From Fontisubflavum oceani (GTDB lineage Bacteria; Pseudomonadota; Alphaproteobacteria; Rhodobacterales; Rhodobacteraceae), in the NCBI RefSeq assembly GCF_030407165.1, contig NZ_CP129111.1:806001-870000 (forward strand): a DNA stretch of 64,000 nucleotides, written 5' to 3'. The notes beneath the pieces are model-generated. The model was not told the origin of the DNA, ran no database searches, and saw nothing but the letters and a program-made list of their open reading frames with translations. The translations under genes were made by a program, and so were the position numbers. Every line of letters starts with the position of its first letter. Positions within the stretch are counted from its first letter, which is position 1. Positions 9,455-18,135 of this stretch are shown in pieces.

Positions 9455-10364
9455 TTAGGCAAAGATCATTGAGCTGAGTTTCCGGCGACCGGTGAGAACA
9501 ATCGGGTCCTCAGGTTTGAGCGCGTCGAAAATCGTGAAGAGCTGCGTCTTGGCGGCGCCATCGTTCCACTCTCGATCTCGACGGAAGAGATCAAGTAGCT
9601 GATCGACCGCCTCCTCAACTTGACCGGCGGCATGCAAGGCCAGCGCGTAATCAAACCGGGCTTGATGATTGTCGGGGTCGGCCTCGACCGCGGCGGACAG
9701 ATCCCCCAAAGGCCCTGCATCGGCGGCCTGACGCGCCAGCTCCAATTGTGCCCGCGCAGCTTCAACCTCGGCCGAGCTGGCAATCGCTTCGGGCGCATTC
9801 GCCAAGAGCGCGTCCGCCTGGTCGGTATCACCCGTCGCCAGATGGGCCCGAACCAAACCACCATAGGCGGCGGCATTTTCGGGCTCTTCGCCGAGGATGG
9901 CGGCAAAAGTCTGCGCGGCATCGACGGCGGCGCCTTCCTCCAGCATCGCCTCAGCCGCTTCAACTGCCTCGCTCAGCCCATCATCGCCGGCAAGCGCCGA
10001 GAGCTTCTCCACAAAGCGTTTCACCTCAGCCTCGGACACCGCGCCTTGGAACCCGTCCACCGGCTGCCCCTGGTGGAATGCATAGACGGTGGGGATCGAC
10101 TGGATACGCAACTGACCCGCGATCTGTTGGTTCTGGTCCACATCGACCTTCACCATCTTGACCTTGCCTTTGGCCGCCTTGACCGCCGCCTCAAGCTGCG
10201 GCCCGAGCGTTTTGCACGGCCCGCACCAGGGCGCCCAGAAATCGACGATCACAGGCACGTCTTTGCTGGCCTCTATCACATCGACCATAAAGGTCGCTTC
10301 CAGAACTGTCTTTGATCAGATCGGCCGCACCGGCATCCGCCGCGCCCTGCCCCAACTCCAACAT
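9455..10364 (-). CDS. cnoX: Thioredoxin-TPR co-chaperone CnoX/YbbN (N-terminal frame break)
   Basis: An N-terminal thioredoxin domain with intact W-C-G-P-C is followed by a helical TPR region (G-D-T-D-Q-A-D-A-L-L, A-L-H-A-A-G-Q-V-E-E-A). This is the YbbN/CnoX architecture, a holdase that protects clients from oxidation. From the internal ATG at 10288 the protein is 277 aa. Upstream, another frame starting at the ATG at 10364 encodes the conserved leader M-L-E-L-G ... D-L-I-K-D-S-S, joining the main frame if one base near 10300-10301 is removed, giving about 302 aa. I treat this as an indel in the sequence; 10286-10288 is the fallback start. Confidence 0.87.
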
Positions 10365-10442
10365 GGGTCATATCCCTTCAGATTCACTTGGCAGTGTATA
10401 TGGAACCTGAACGCGCCGAGGCCAAGGGGCGATGCGCCGCTC

Positions 10443-11231
10443 CTAGAGATCGAAGGTCGCAAAAACCGGCGCGTGATCGGAGGGTTTCTCCCATCCGCGC
10501 ACATGGCGCAAAACGCGCGAACTGTGCGACGCGTTTGCGATATCCGGCGTTGCCCAAACGTGATCGAGCCTGCGGCCCTTATCTGCAGCGTCCCAATCTC
10601 GCGCGCGATAAGACCACCAGGAATAAAGCACACCCTCGGGGATATCTTTGCGGGTCACATCGACCCATCCGGCACTGTCTTGCACTTGCGCCAGATGCTC
10701 CACTTCGATCGGCGTATGGCTCACCACCTTGAGCAATTGCTTGTGGGACCAGACATCATCCTCACGCGGTGCAATATTGAGGTCGCCCACAAGAATGCTC
10801 TTCTCGGGCGTCTCACCATGGAACCAATCCCGCATCTCCGTCAGGAAATCGAGCTTATGGCCGAATTTCTCGTTCTTCTCGCGGTTCGGCTCATCGCCCC
10901 CGGCCGGGACATAGAAATTATGCACCGTAACGCCGTTTTCGAGCTTCGCGGCCACGTGGCGCGCATCGCCCTTACCAACGAAATCCCGGTGCCCGGCATC
11001 CTCGAGTGGCAGCTTCGACAGGATCGCGACGCCGTTATATCCCTTCTGTCCGCGCGCCACCATGTGGCCATATCCAGCGGCGGCAAACACTTCGACCGGA
11101 ATCTTCTCAACCGGCGACTTACACTCCTGCAAGCAGAGCACCTCCGGCCCTTCGTCGCGCAAAAGCTTGGTAACAAGCTCGGCCCGAAGCCGAACGGAGT
11201 TGATATTCCAGGTGGCAAGCGTGAAAGACAT
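10443..11231 (-). CDS. xthA: Exodeoxyribonuclease III
   Basis: 262 aa, standard length. ExoIII is the major AP endonuclease/3'-phosphodiesterase of base excision repair. Diagnostic motifs are all present: A-T-W-N-I-N-S-V-R at the start, L-Q-E-C-K with the metal-binding Glu near residue 36, V-G-D-L-N-I-A-P with the catalytic Asp-x-Asn, and the terminal S-D-H-A-P-V with the catalytic Asp-His. It heads a minus-strand run with cnoX, the LON-domain gene and Trm112, and is divergent from the MFS gene with an 82-bp gap. Confidence 0.95.
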   Translation of the reverse strand: MSFTLATWNINSVRLRAELVTKLLRDEGPEVLCLQECKSPVEKIPVEVFAAAGYGHMVARGQKGYNGVAILSKLPLEDAGHRDFVGKGDARHVAAKLENGVTVHNFYVPAGGDEPNREKNEKFGHKLDFLTEMRDWFHGETPEKSILVGDLNIAPREDDVWSHKQLLKVVSHTPIEVEHLAQVQDSAGWVDVTRKDIPEGVLYSWWSYRARDWDAADKGRRLDHVWATPDIANASHSSRVLRHVRGWEKPSDHAPVFATFDL

Positions 11232-11313
11232 GATGCGGTCCCGATCCCCGTGTTGTGCCGCTTCGGTTTACGTGCCAGCGTCGGGCTTTGCAAATGTCCG
11301 AAAGGTGGGCGTG

Positions 11314-12563
11314 ATGGCGTGGCTCCTCCTGAAACAGAACCGGAACTACCGCTTGCTTTTCTCCGGCGCGGGGGCCTCCAATCTCAGCGACGGGGTGGGC
11401 GCTCTGGCCTTTCCGTGGCTGGCCACGCTGATTTCGACAAACCCGTTCGATCTTGCCCTTGTGGCCTTTGCCACCCGGCTGCCGTGGTTCCTGCTCTCGT
11501 TACCTGTCGGGGTCATCACCGACCGGGCGGATCGGCAACGGTTGATGGTGCGCGCGGATTTGGTGCGGATGGCGCTGGCCTTTGGCGTGGTGGCGCTGAT
11601 TGCCGCCGGGCCGCCACTGCCAGCGGGCGAAAACGCCACTTGGATGATCGCGGCACTGGCCGGTCTCGCGTTCCTGATGGGCGCGGCGGAAGTCGTGCGT
11701 GACAATGCGGCGCAAACGGCTCTGCCATCCCTCGTGGAAAAGCGCGACCTGGAAACCGCGAATGGCCAGATCTGGAGCATCGAGCAGATTATGGGGAGCT
11801 TTGTCGGCCCGCCGCTTGCCGGTCTGCTGATCGCGCTGGCCGTGCCGGCCCCCTTCCTGTTCGAGGCAATCGGCTTCGCCTTGGCCGCCTTCGCCGTCTG
11901 GGCCATCGCCTTTCCACCACGCCTCAACCGGGGTCTGCCCGCCGGGTTCTGGGTGGAGCTGATCGAAGGTGCGAAGTGGATCAGGCAGCATGGCGTTCTC
12001 TTACAACTGGCCATCATGCTTGGGCTGATGAATGCTCTCTCACTGGCCGCGATGACCTATCTGGTGCTCTTTGCGCAGGATATCCTCGCGCTAGAGGCCG
12101 TGGGATATGGCATCCTGCTCACCGCCGGAGCGGCGGGCGGCGTCACAGGGGGCTCTGCGGCCCTTGGATCGCCGCGCGCCTCGGTCCGCAGCAAAGCGTG
12201 ATCCTCGCCCTCTTCGGCATGGCCCTGCCGTTCTCCCTGCTCTATCTCACGTCGTCCGCGTTGGTCGTGGGTGCCGCGCTTTTTGCAGGGATCCTGTTCG
12301 GCATGCTCTGGAATGTGGTCACCGTCTCTTACCGCCAAAGGGTCGTGCCTGACCTTCTGCTTGGGCGGGTCAACAGCATCTATCGGTTCTTCGGATGGGG
12401 CATGATGCCCCTCGGTGCCCTGGTGGGCGGGGCGTTCATGGCATGGGCCGAACCGGAAATGGGCCGGGAGCTTGCCCTGCGGGTGCTTTACCTCGGCGTT
12501 TCAGGCGGCCTGGGGTTGATGTTTATTTACGGTCTCTGCTGCCTGCGCCTGCCCCGGAAGTAA
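11314..12563 (+). CDS. MFS transporter (frame broken at 12148-12152)
   Basis: About 416 aa when read through a one-base deletion. The first part runs from the ATG at 11314 (preceded by AAAGG) to a TGA at 12201 and has the MFS loop motif G-V-I-T-D-R-A-D-R-Q-R near residue 65. The second half of the transporter continues in another frame to 12563 (G-R-V-N-S-I-Y-R-F-F-G-W-G). The frames join if the G run at 12148-12152 is six rather than five. The family resembles enterobactin-exporter/macrolide-type MFS permeases, but no substrate can be named. Confidence 0.82.
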
Positions 12564-12593
12564 AAAAGAGGCCCGGACGCGAGGGTCCGGGCC
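12562..12593 (-). terminator. Rho-independent terminator of the response-regulator gene
   Basis: A perfect 9-bp stem (12570-12578 with 12585-12593) and a 6-base loop are followed on the minus strand by T-C then six Ts. It lies about 85 bp past the stop of the response regulator and just after the convergent MFS gene. The T run is on the minus side only. Confidence 0.75.
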
Positions 12594-12676
12594 AGTCCAA
12601 CAGGGAGGTAATAAACCTGTTCTACGGCGCAACCAAAAGTTGCACTTTGATTTCGATCAATACCGCCAGGCGGTCG

Positions 12677-13363
12677 TCACGAGACCAGCCGATAGCCGCC
12701 GCTTTCGGTAACCAAAAGCCGCGCATTTGACGGATCTGGCTCGATTTTTTGCCGCAAGCGATAGATGTGGGTCTCAAGCGTGTGCGTGGTGACACCGGCA
12801 TTGTAGCCCCAGACTTCGTGTAGAAGAATATCGCGGGCCACAACACCATCCTGAGCGCGGTAGAGGAACTTCAGGATGTTCGTCTCTTTTTCGGTCAGGC
12901 GGATTTTCTTGTTGTCCTCGGTCTCCAAGAGCTTCATCGCAGGCTTGAACGTATACGGCCCAAGCTGGAACACGGCGTCTTCGGACTGTTCGTGCTGGCG
13001 GAGCTGGGCACGGATACGCGCCAAGAGCACCGGGAATTTGAACGGCTTGCTGACGTAATCATTGGCACCGGCGTCGAGGCCCAGAATCGTGTCGGCATCA
13101 CTGTCATGACCGGTCAGCATCAGGATCGGGCATTTCACCCCTTGCTTACGGAGCAAACGGCAAAGCTCGCGCCCATCGGTATCGGGCAGACCCACATCGA
13201 GGATCACCAAATCATAGATCGCTTCTTTCGCGCGCTCCATCGCGCCGGTGCCGTTACCGGCTTCGAACACGTCGAACTCTTCGGTCATCACCAGTTGTTC
13301 CGACAACGCCTCGCGCAAATCTTCGTCATCGTCGACCAGCAGAATCTTTCGCAAAGTGGCCAT
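12677..13363 (-). CDS. cenR: OmpR-family response regulator, CenR-like
   Basis: 228 aa. An N-terminal receiver domain with D-D-D-E near residue 10, phospho-Asp in V-I-L-D-V-G-L-P-D-T-D-G, and the switch T and K (M-L-T-G-H, S-K-P-F) is followed by an OmpR winged helix ending T-T-H-T-L-E-T-H-I-Y-R-L-R-Q-K-I-E. The close match to the CenR pattern (L-G-L-D-A-G-A-N-D-Y-V, H-E-V-W-G-Y-N) suggests the envelope regulator CenR, essential in Caulobacter; the symbol is from memory of that family. I start at the ATG at 13361-13363, with AGGT ahead. No histidine kinase gene adjoins it, as expected for CenR. Confidence 0.8.
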   Translation of the reverse strand: MATLRKILLVDDDEDLREALSEQLVMTEEFDVFEAGNGTGAMERAKEAIYDLVILDVGLPDTDGRELCRLLRKQGVKCPILMLTGHDSDADTILGLDAGANDYVSKPFKFPVLLARIRAQLRQHEQSEDAVFQLGPYTFKPAMKLLETEDNKKIRLTEKETNILKFLYRAQDGVVARDILLHEVWGYNAGVTTHTLETHIYRLRQKIEPDPSNARLLVTESGGYRLVS

Positions 13364-13531
13364 GGGTCTACCTCGTTCCTGTTTCTGGTCCCCGACATGC
13401 GCCTCACTCACGCAGTTGGCAAGGTGGTCGAAAAAAGCTCACGCAGCCGTGTCAGCCCGGGAGGGAATGTTTCAAATTCCTTCTGTAGCGGGTAAGGAAC
13501 GGGTCTGAGCCCCGCGCTTATGTGAGAGACT

Positions 13532-14626
13532 ATGAGCCTGATCCCCTCGCCGACCGAACTTGTCGCCCGTGCCCGCGCCGATCTGCGCGTTGGTGTGCCC
13601 GTGGTTTTGGCCGATGACTCTGGTGCTGGCATATTGGTTCTCGCCGCTGAGCGGGTGAGCGAGGTGCGGCTCGCAGATATCCGCGGATTGGGCGGTGAAA
13701 TGAGTGTCGCCATTACCGCATGGCGGGCGGAGACGTTGAAAGCGCGCACCTATGATGGGGATCTGGCGCGGCTTGTGTTGCCAAGCGACGCGGATGCGGC
13801 CTGGCTAAATGCGATTGCGGACCCGGCCTACGATCTGCAGGCGCCGATGAAGGGCCCGTTGCAAAGCCTCCGCACGGGAGAGGCCGGGCTTCATCGCTTG
13901 GCATTGCTGCTGGCAAAATCGGCACAGCTTTTGCCAGCCGTTCTGACCAGTACCGTAGAGAACGCACGCAAATTGGCCACTGAGGCTGGGCTGACTTGTC
14001 TGATGGCCCGTGATGCGCAGAACGATTTGGCCGCCCATCACCCGCTGCATCCCGTTGCCGCCGCGCGCCTGCCGATGGAGGCCGCCGAGGCGGGCCGGTT
14101 GCATATCTTCCGACCGGATAATGGCGGCATTGAACATTACGCAATCGAAATCGGTCGCCCCGACCGGGAGGCACCAGTTCTGGCGCGCATTCATTCGGCT
14201 TGCTTCACCGGAGATGTCCTGGGCTCGCTGAAATGCGATTGCGGGCCACAGCTTCACACCGCTCTGGCCGAGATGGGTAAAGCGGGCGCGGGCGTGCTGC
14301 TCTATCTCAACCAGGAAGGTCGTGGGATCGGGCTGGCCAATAAGATGCGCGCCTATTCCCTGCAAGATCAAGGGTTTGACACGGTCGAGGCCAATCACCG
14401 GTTGGGTTTTGAGGACGATGAACGCGACTTTCGCCTCGGCGCGGATTTGCTAAAACGCATGGGGTTTGGTGCCGTCCGCCTGATGACCAACAACCCGCGC
14501 AAAGTTGAGATCATGGCCGAGATGGGCATTGAGGTCACCGAACGTGTCCCGCTGATCACCGGCACCAACCGCCACAACGCGCATTATCTGGCGACCAAGG
14601 CCGCGAAGTCGGGGCATCTCTTGTGA
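13532..14626 (+). CDS. ribA: GTP cyclohydrolase II
   Basis: 364 aa. GTP cyclohydrolase II commits GTP to riboflavin synthesis. The catalytic C-terminal half carries the zinc-binding S-A-C-F-T-G-D-V-L-G-S-L-K-C-D-C-G-P-Q near residues 225-243, N-Q-E-G-R-G-I-G-L, and M-T-N-N-P-R-K. The N-terminal about 150 residues are an extra domain at the place of RibB (DHBP synthase) but I do not see RibB's acidic active-site motif, so it is probably a degenerate partner domain. The last 4 bp overlap the start of the L,D-transpeptidase gene. Confidence 0.92.
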   Translation: MSLIPSPTELVARARADLRVGVPVVLADDSGAGILVLAAERVSEVRLADIRGLGGEMSVAITAWRAETLKARTYDGDLARLVLPSDADAAWLNAIADPAYDLQAPMKGPLQSLRTGEAGLHRLALLLAKSAQLLPAVLTSTVENARKLATEAGLTCLMARDAQNDLAAHHPLHPVAAARLPMEAAEAGRLHIFRPDNGGIEHYAIEIGRPDREAPVLARIHSACFTGDVLGSLKCDCGPQLHTALAEMGKAGAGVLLYLNQEGRGIGLANKMRAYSLQDQGFDTVEANHRLGFEDDERDFRLGADLLKRMGFGAVRLMTNNPRKVEIMAEMGIEVTERVPLITGTNRHNAHYLATKAAKSGHLL

Positions 14627-15120
14627 CACCGGAGGATCTGGTGCTGACCCCGATGGGCATCCGGTTTCAGAACCGGGTGTTTCCCTGTTCCATCGGGCGT
14701 GGCGGGGTCAGTGACGAAAAACGTGAAGGTGATGGCGCGACCCCGGCAGGGGGTCATCGGATTGTCGGCTGTCTCTATCGGGCAGACCGGATCGCGCGAC
14801 CTTGCGAATGGGCCCTGCCGATTGGCCCGCGCGATCTATGGTCTGATGATCCCGCGGATGCGGCTTATAACCTAATGGTTCGCGCGCCATATGCTCATAG
14901 TCACGAACGCCTCTGCCGTGCCGATCCGCTCTACGACTTGATCTTGCTGACCGATTGGAATTGGCCAGATGCGACCCCCGGCCAAGGGTCGGCAATCTTC
15001 CTGCATCAATGGCGGCGGCCTGGCTTCCCAACCGAAGGATGCATCGCGTTTGACCGCGCCGATCTACATTGGATCACCCGGCGGATCGCGCCGGGCACGA
15101 AGCTCAGCATTCCAGCCTGA
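14623..15120 (+). CDS. L,D-transpeptidase (YkuD) family protein
   Basis: 165 aa. YkuD proteins cross-link or attach peptides in peptidoglycan through a catalytic Cys. The catalytic region is F-L-H-Q-W then P-T-E-G-C-I-A-F, giving His and Cys with usual spacing. It starts at GTG (14623) overlapping the ribA stop as GTGA, implying translational coupling. No signal peptide is evident, which is common in the short single-domain members of this subfamily in Rhodobacterales; the protein's location is therefore uncertain. Confidence 0.82.
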   Translation: MTPEDLVLTPMGIRFQNRVFPCSIGRGGVSDEKREGDGATPAGGHRIVGCLYRADRIARPCEWALPIGPRDLWSDDPADAAYNLMVRAPYAHSHERLCRADPLYDLILLTDWNWPDATPGQGSAIFLHQWRRPGFPTEGCIAFDRADLHWITRRIAPGTKLSIPA

Positions 15121-15122
15121 GC

Positions 15123-15512
15123 TTATTCGGGGTAGCGCCTCTGTGCCGTTGCAATGCCCAGGACTTGGCGGCCTGCACGGGCGGTTGCTTGCCATTCATA
15201 GGTGTGAACTTCACCCGGCGGGCATGGGCTGCGATAGGTGAAAAGGCCTTCGGGCACCGTGCCGCTACCGCTGATCCTGAGCCGTCCGCCACCGTGATTG
15301 TAGGATGGCACATCCAAATCAACGAGGCGGAATTCAATCATCTCGGTCCCGGTCGGCACGTCACGCAAGGTGAACGCCGGGTTGCTAACCGTATTCGGCC
15401 GGCCCGTGGTGCAAAGCGGGATATCGCCCCACTCGAAGGAAAGCCGAAACTCTGCCAAAGCCGCCGTCGCGGACAAAGCCAATGCAAGAACCGAGATCGT
15501 GAGGGTTTTCAT
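15123..15512 (-). CDS. PEBP (YbhB/YbcL, Raf-kinase-inhibitor-like) family protein
   Basis: 129 aa with a Sec signal peptide (cleavage after about A-A-L-A, residue 20). The mature part resembles the phosphatidylethanolamine-binding fold: F-T-L-R-D-V-P-T-G-T near the N-terminus, D-L-D-V-P, and the C-terminal Y-R-S-P-C-P-P-G-E-V-H-T-Y-E-W motif. I use the ATG at 15510-15512, preceded by GGAGGCGG. It is convergent with the L,D-transpeptidase gene (2 bp apart). Function in bacteria is unknown. Confidence 0.72.
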   Translation of the reverse strand: MKTLTISVLALALSATAALAEFRLSFEWGDIPLCTTGRPNTVSNPAFTLRDVPTGTEMIEFRLVDLDVPSYNHGGGRLRISGSGTVPEGLFTYRSPCPPGEVHTYEWQATARAGRQVLGIATAQRRYPE

Positions 15513-15566
15513 AGCCGCCTCCCAAAAGTTGGATGCGGTCAGCATGCGGCGGAGATGTGTGGGCAA

Positions 15567-16226
15567 TCAAGCCTGCGGCGCGACCCGCTCGCCAAATATC
15601 GCCGAGCCGACACGGATATAGGTCGCGCCAAACGCAATCGCCTTCTCGAAATCGGCGCTCATCCCCATACTGAGTTCCGGCAAACCATTGCGTTCGGCAA
15701 GCTTGGCCAAGAGCGCGAAATGTAAGCTGGCCTCTTCCTCAATCGGCGGGATGCACATCAGCCCGGTGACAGGCAGGTCCAACGCCCGCGCCTCGGCAAC
15801 AAAAGCATCGGTTTCGCCGGGGAGAATGCCCGCCTTTTGCGGCTCTTCGCCGGTGTTGACCTGGATCAGAAGCTCTGGAGAGGCACCGCGCTCTTGCGCG
15901 AGATCCGCGAAGCGACGCGCCAGTTTCGGCCGGTCGAGCGTGTGGATCGCGTCGAACATCTCAACGGCTTGGCGCGCCTTGTTGGTCTGCAACGGACCGA
16001 TCAGATGGAGAGAGATATCGGGGTATTGCGCTTGAAACGGTGGCCAGCGCCCGGCGGCCTCCTGCACCCGGTTTTCACCAAAAAGCCGATGACCCTGGCG
16101 CAGGACATCGGCGACCCGATCCTCCGGTTGCACTTTCGACACCGCGATTAGGCGCACCGATCCAGGCACACGGCCCGCCTTGGCTTCAGCAACCGAAATG
16201 GCCTCCGTGATTTCGGAAAGTGACAT
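15567..16226 (-). CDS. YggS/PLPBP family pyridoxal phosphate homeostasis protein
   Basis: 219 aa, usual length. PLPBP proteins bind PLP and buffer vitamin B6. The PLP lysine lies in L-I-A-V-S-K-V-Q-P near residue 31. Other family signatures are G-E-N-R-V-Q-E-A, L-H-L-I-G-P-L-Q-T-N-K, I-Q-V-N-T-G-E-E-P-Q-K-A-G and L-S-M-G-M-S-A-D-F. The frame is open further upstream over the antisense of the porin, but the conserved start is the ATG at 16224-16226. Confidence 0.92.
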   Translation of the reverse strand: MSLSEITEAISVAEAKAGRVPGSVRLIAVSKVQPEDRVADVLRQGHRLFGENRVQEAAGRWPPFQAQYPDISLHLIGPLQTNKARQAVEMFDAIHTLDRPKLARRFADLAQERGASPELLIQVNTGEEPQKAGILPGETDAFVAEARALDLPVTGLMCIPPIEEEASLHFALLAKLAERNGLPELSMGMSADFEKAIAFGATYIRVGSAIFGERVAPQA

Positions 16227-16240
16227 GCGCGATCCCCAAA

Positions 16241-16270
16241 TAGAAAAGAGCGGGCCAAAGCCCGCTCTTC
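16241..16270 (-). terminator. Rho-independent terminator of the porin gene
   Basis: A 9-bp perfect stem (16247-16255 with 16260-16268) and 4-base loop lie 24 bp past the porin stop. On the minus strand it is followed by a T-rich tail (TTTTCTA), a standard intrinsic terminator. Confidence 0.8.
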
Positions 16271-16293
16271 CCTTACCAAATAATCCGTTAGGA

Positions 16294-17295
16294 TTAGAAG
16301 GACATTGCAACACCGAGCGACCAGAAGTCGGTGCTGAAACCGTCCTCATCAGAGGAGCCGTAACCGAGGTGGATGCCAGCGCCGCCGCCCAGGTCATAAG
16401 CTGCTGCCAGGCCGAAACCTTCCGCACCGCTGTCGAACTCACCGTAGTTGGCATGGATCGAGAACGCGTCGAAGGAGTAACCGACACCGATGCCGATGTG
16501 GGTATCATCAACGCCCCCGATCTCGTCACGGTTTTCCCAGTCGCTATACTGGATTCCAGCTTCGAAGCCACCTGCGAAAGTCGCCGCAACGCTCACACCG
16601 ATGATGTTCTGCTCAACGCCAGCGAAATCGGCAGTCTGATAACCCAGGCCGAGGGCCAGGTCGACACCGCCAAGCTCAGCATTGTAACGGAAACCAACAG
16701 CATAGCCGGCATCGTTAGAAGCGGGGCCAACAACACCGTCGCCCAAGCCAGTATCGTCTTGCTCAACCGAGATCGCGATCCCGAAATCACCAAAGGTGTT
16801 GTCGTAGCGCAGGATTTGGCCGTCGCCAGCACCGTCACCATACGAACCGAGATAACCGGCGTGCGAGGTTTCCGCATCGTCGATGGAACCCGGGTTGCCA
16901 ACATTGCCAGCCTCGGTCAGCGCCCAGTCCAGAGCACCGTCGGTGTCACCCATGGTGATCGTACCGAAGTTACCCGACAGGAACACAGTCGCGCCGCCGT
17001 CATCATAGTTGTTGTCCGATGCAGCGGAGCCGTCGCCACCTTCGTCCAGGTCAATCGACGCGCCAAAGGTCAGGCCGTTATCGGTGGTGCCGGACATGGT
17101 GAAGGTTACATCCAGATCCTGGAAGAACTGAACCTCATCGGTGCTTGGAAGAGCGCCGTTTACCGGATCGCCGTCCGCATCACGGTCGCCACCGACGATA
17201 CCCATTTCGGCGGAGCCGCTGAGCGTCACGCCTTGTGCGGCTGCCAGACCGGTCGAGAGGACCAGCGCTGTGGTAGCCAAGAGAACCTTTTTCAT
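16294..17295 (-). CDS. Rhodobacter-type outer-membrane porin
   Basis: 333 aa with a signal peptide (M-K-K-V-L-L-A-T-T-A start, cleavage after G-L-A-A-A near residue 20). The mature protein is rich in Gly, Asp and aromatic residues arranged as alternating beta strands, begins V-T-L-S-G-S-A-E-M-G, has the Gly/Asp-rich inner loop typical of acidic marine porins, and ends in the strand W-S-L-G-V-A-M-S-F with C-terminal Phe. This is the 16-strand general-porin family of Rhodobacter. A good ribosome site (GAGGG) precedes the ATG, and a terminator follows. Likely a highly expressed monocistronic gene. Confidence 0.9.
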   Translation of the reverse strand: MKKVLLATTALVLSTGLAAAQGVTLSGSAEMGIVGGDRDADGDPVNGALPSTDEVQFFQDLDVTFTMSGTTDNGLTFGASIDLDEGGDGSAASDNNYDDGGATVFLSGNFGTITMGDTDGALDWALTEAGNVGNPGSIDDAETSHAGYLGSYGDGAGDGQILRYDNTFGDFGIAISVEQDDTGLGDGVVGPASNDAGYAVGFRYNAELGGVDLALGLGYQTADFAGVEQNIIGVSVAATFAGGFEAGIQYSDWENRDEIGGVDDTHIGIGVGYSFDAFSIHANYGEFDSGAEGFGLAAAYDLGGGAGIHLGYGSSDEDGFSTDFWSLGVAMSF

Positions 17296-17308
17296 GGTTT
17301 TTCCCTCG

Positions 17309-17321
17309 TATTCTTAGAATA
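17309..17321 (-). promoter_or_regulatory. Palindrome in the porin leader
   Basis: A perfect 6+1+6 palindrome (TATTCT-T-AGAATA) ends about 13 bp upstream of the porin ATG, next to its ribosome binding site. It could be a protein operator or a small mRNA hairpin. No factor can be assigned from sequence. Confidence 0.35.
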
Positions 17322-17541
17322 AGGTGCACCTCAACACGGGGAATTCCGAATTGAGTATGCCCCTACCTCTCTCTTCGCCCTTCGAATTGCAAGAAAGGCC
17401 AAAGAGATGCCGCGATCTTGCCGCCCGCCTGGTGCAGAGTTGCCACAGTCGGTTTTGCGCCTGAAAACCAATGCCTCTTGCCGCGCAAGAGGGGCTAAGA
17501 TACCAAGCGGACAGAGTTCTACGACAAAGAGGCAGCAGGGC

Positions 17542-18057
17542 ATGATGTTTTCGGGAACGGCAAGAGCCTTCTGCGCGGTTTTGCTGGTTTTGAGTGTTGC
17601 AGCATGCTCGGGCCGAGGCGGTGGACTGTTCGGCTCCGGCGGCCTGGATAATGAGATGAGTCCCGAAACCAGGGAGCAGTTGGTGGAGGCCGGGGCCATA
17701 CCCGACCCGAATCGCCGCACCATCTTTGATCTTTTCCAGAATAGCGCCGATCCGAATGTCACCGTCGAGGTGAACCGTTACCTGTGGAATGCGTCGCTTG
17801 AGATCCTGGATTTCATGCCCATTGAAGCGGCCGATCCCTTCTCGGGCGTTATCGTCTTTGGCTACGGCACCCCGCCGGGTGCTGGCCGCGCCTATCGCGC
17901 CACGGTTTACGTGAATGACCCCGCGCTCGATGCGCGCAGCCTGCGTGTCGCCCTGCAAAGCCGCGGCGGTGCCGTCAGCCGCGAAACCGCCCGCCAGATT
18001 GAAGACGCTATTCTCACCCGTGCCCGCCAGCTACGGATTCGCGATGGCGACCTCTAG
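17542..18057 (+). CDS. DUF3576 lipoprotein
   Basis: 171 aa. A lipoprotein signal with V-A-A-C lipobox at about residue 21 starts the protein. The conserved DUF3576 block follows: N-R-Y-L-W-N-A-S-L-E-I-L-D-F-M-P, D-P-F-S-G-V-I-V-F-G-Y-G, then R-A-T-V-Y-V-N-D-P-A-L-D-A-R-S-L. The family is alphaproteobacterial and of unknown function, expected in the inner leaflet of the outer membrane or the periplasm. I take the ATG at 17542; an ATG directly after at 17545 is also possible. It precedes leuS by 78 bp and is probably its operon leader, as in related genomes. Confidence 0.85.
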   Translation: MMFSGTARAFCAVLLVLSVAACSGRGGGLFGSGGLDNEMSPETREQLVEAGAIPDPNRRTIFDLFQNSADPNVTVEVNRYLWNASLEILDFMPIEAADPFSGVIVFGYGTPPGAGRAYRATVYVNDPALDARSLRVALQSRGGAVSRETARQIEDAILTRARQLRIRDGDL

Positions 18058-18135
18058 ACCCTGCGGCACACTCCCCCTAAACACAGCGCCGGGTCCACAG
18101 CCCGGCGTTTTTGCGTTCGACCTTAAGGAAATCCG

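Noticed and set aside
10158..11702. A 514-aa open frame on the plus strand antisense to xthA and cnoX.
   Set aside because: It is a mirror frame of well-conserved minus-strand genes in GC-rich DNA, with no recognisable domain of its own.
16180..17322. A 380-aa frame on the plus strand covering the porin gene.
   Set aside because: Antisense shadow of the porin, whose signal peptide, C-terminal Phe and terminator are all on the minus strand.
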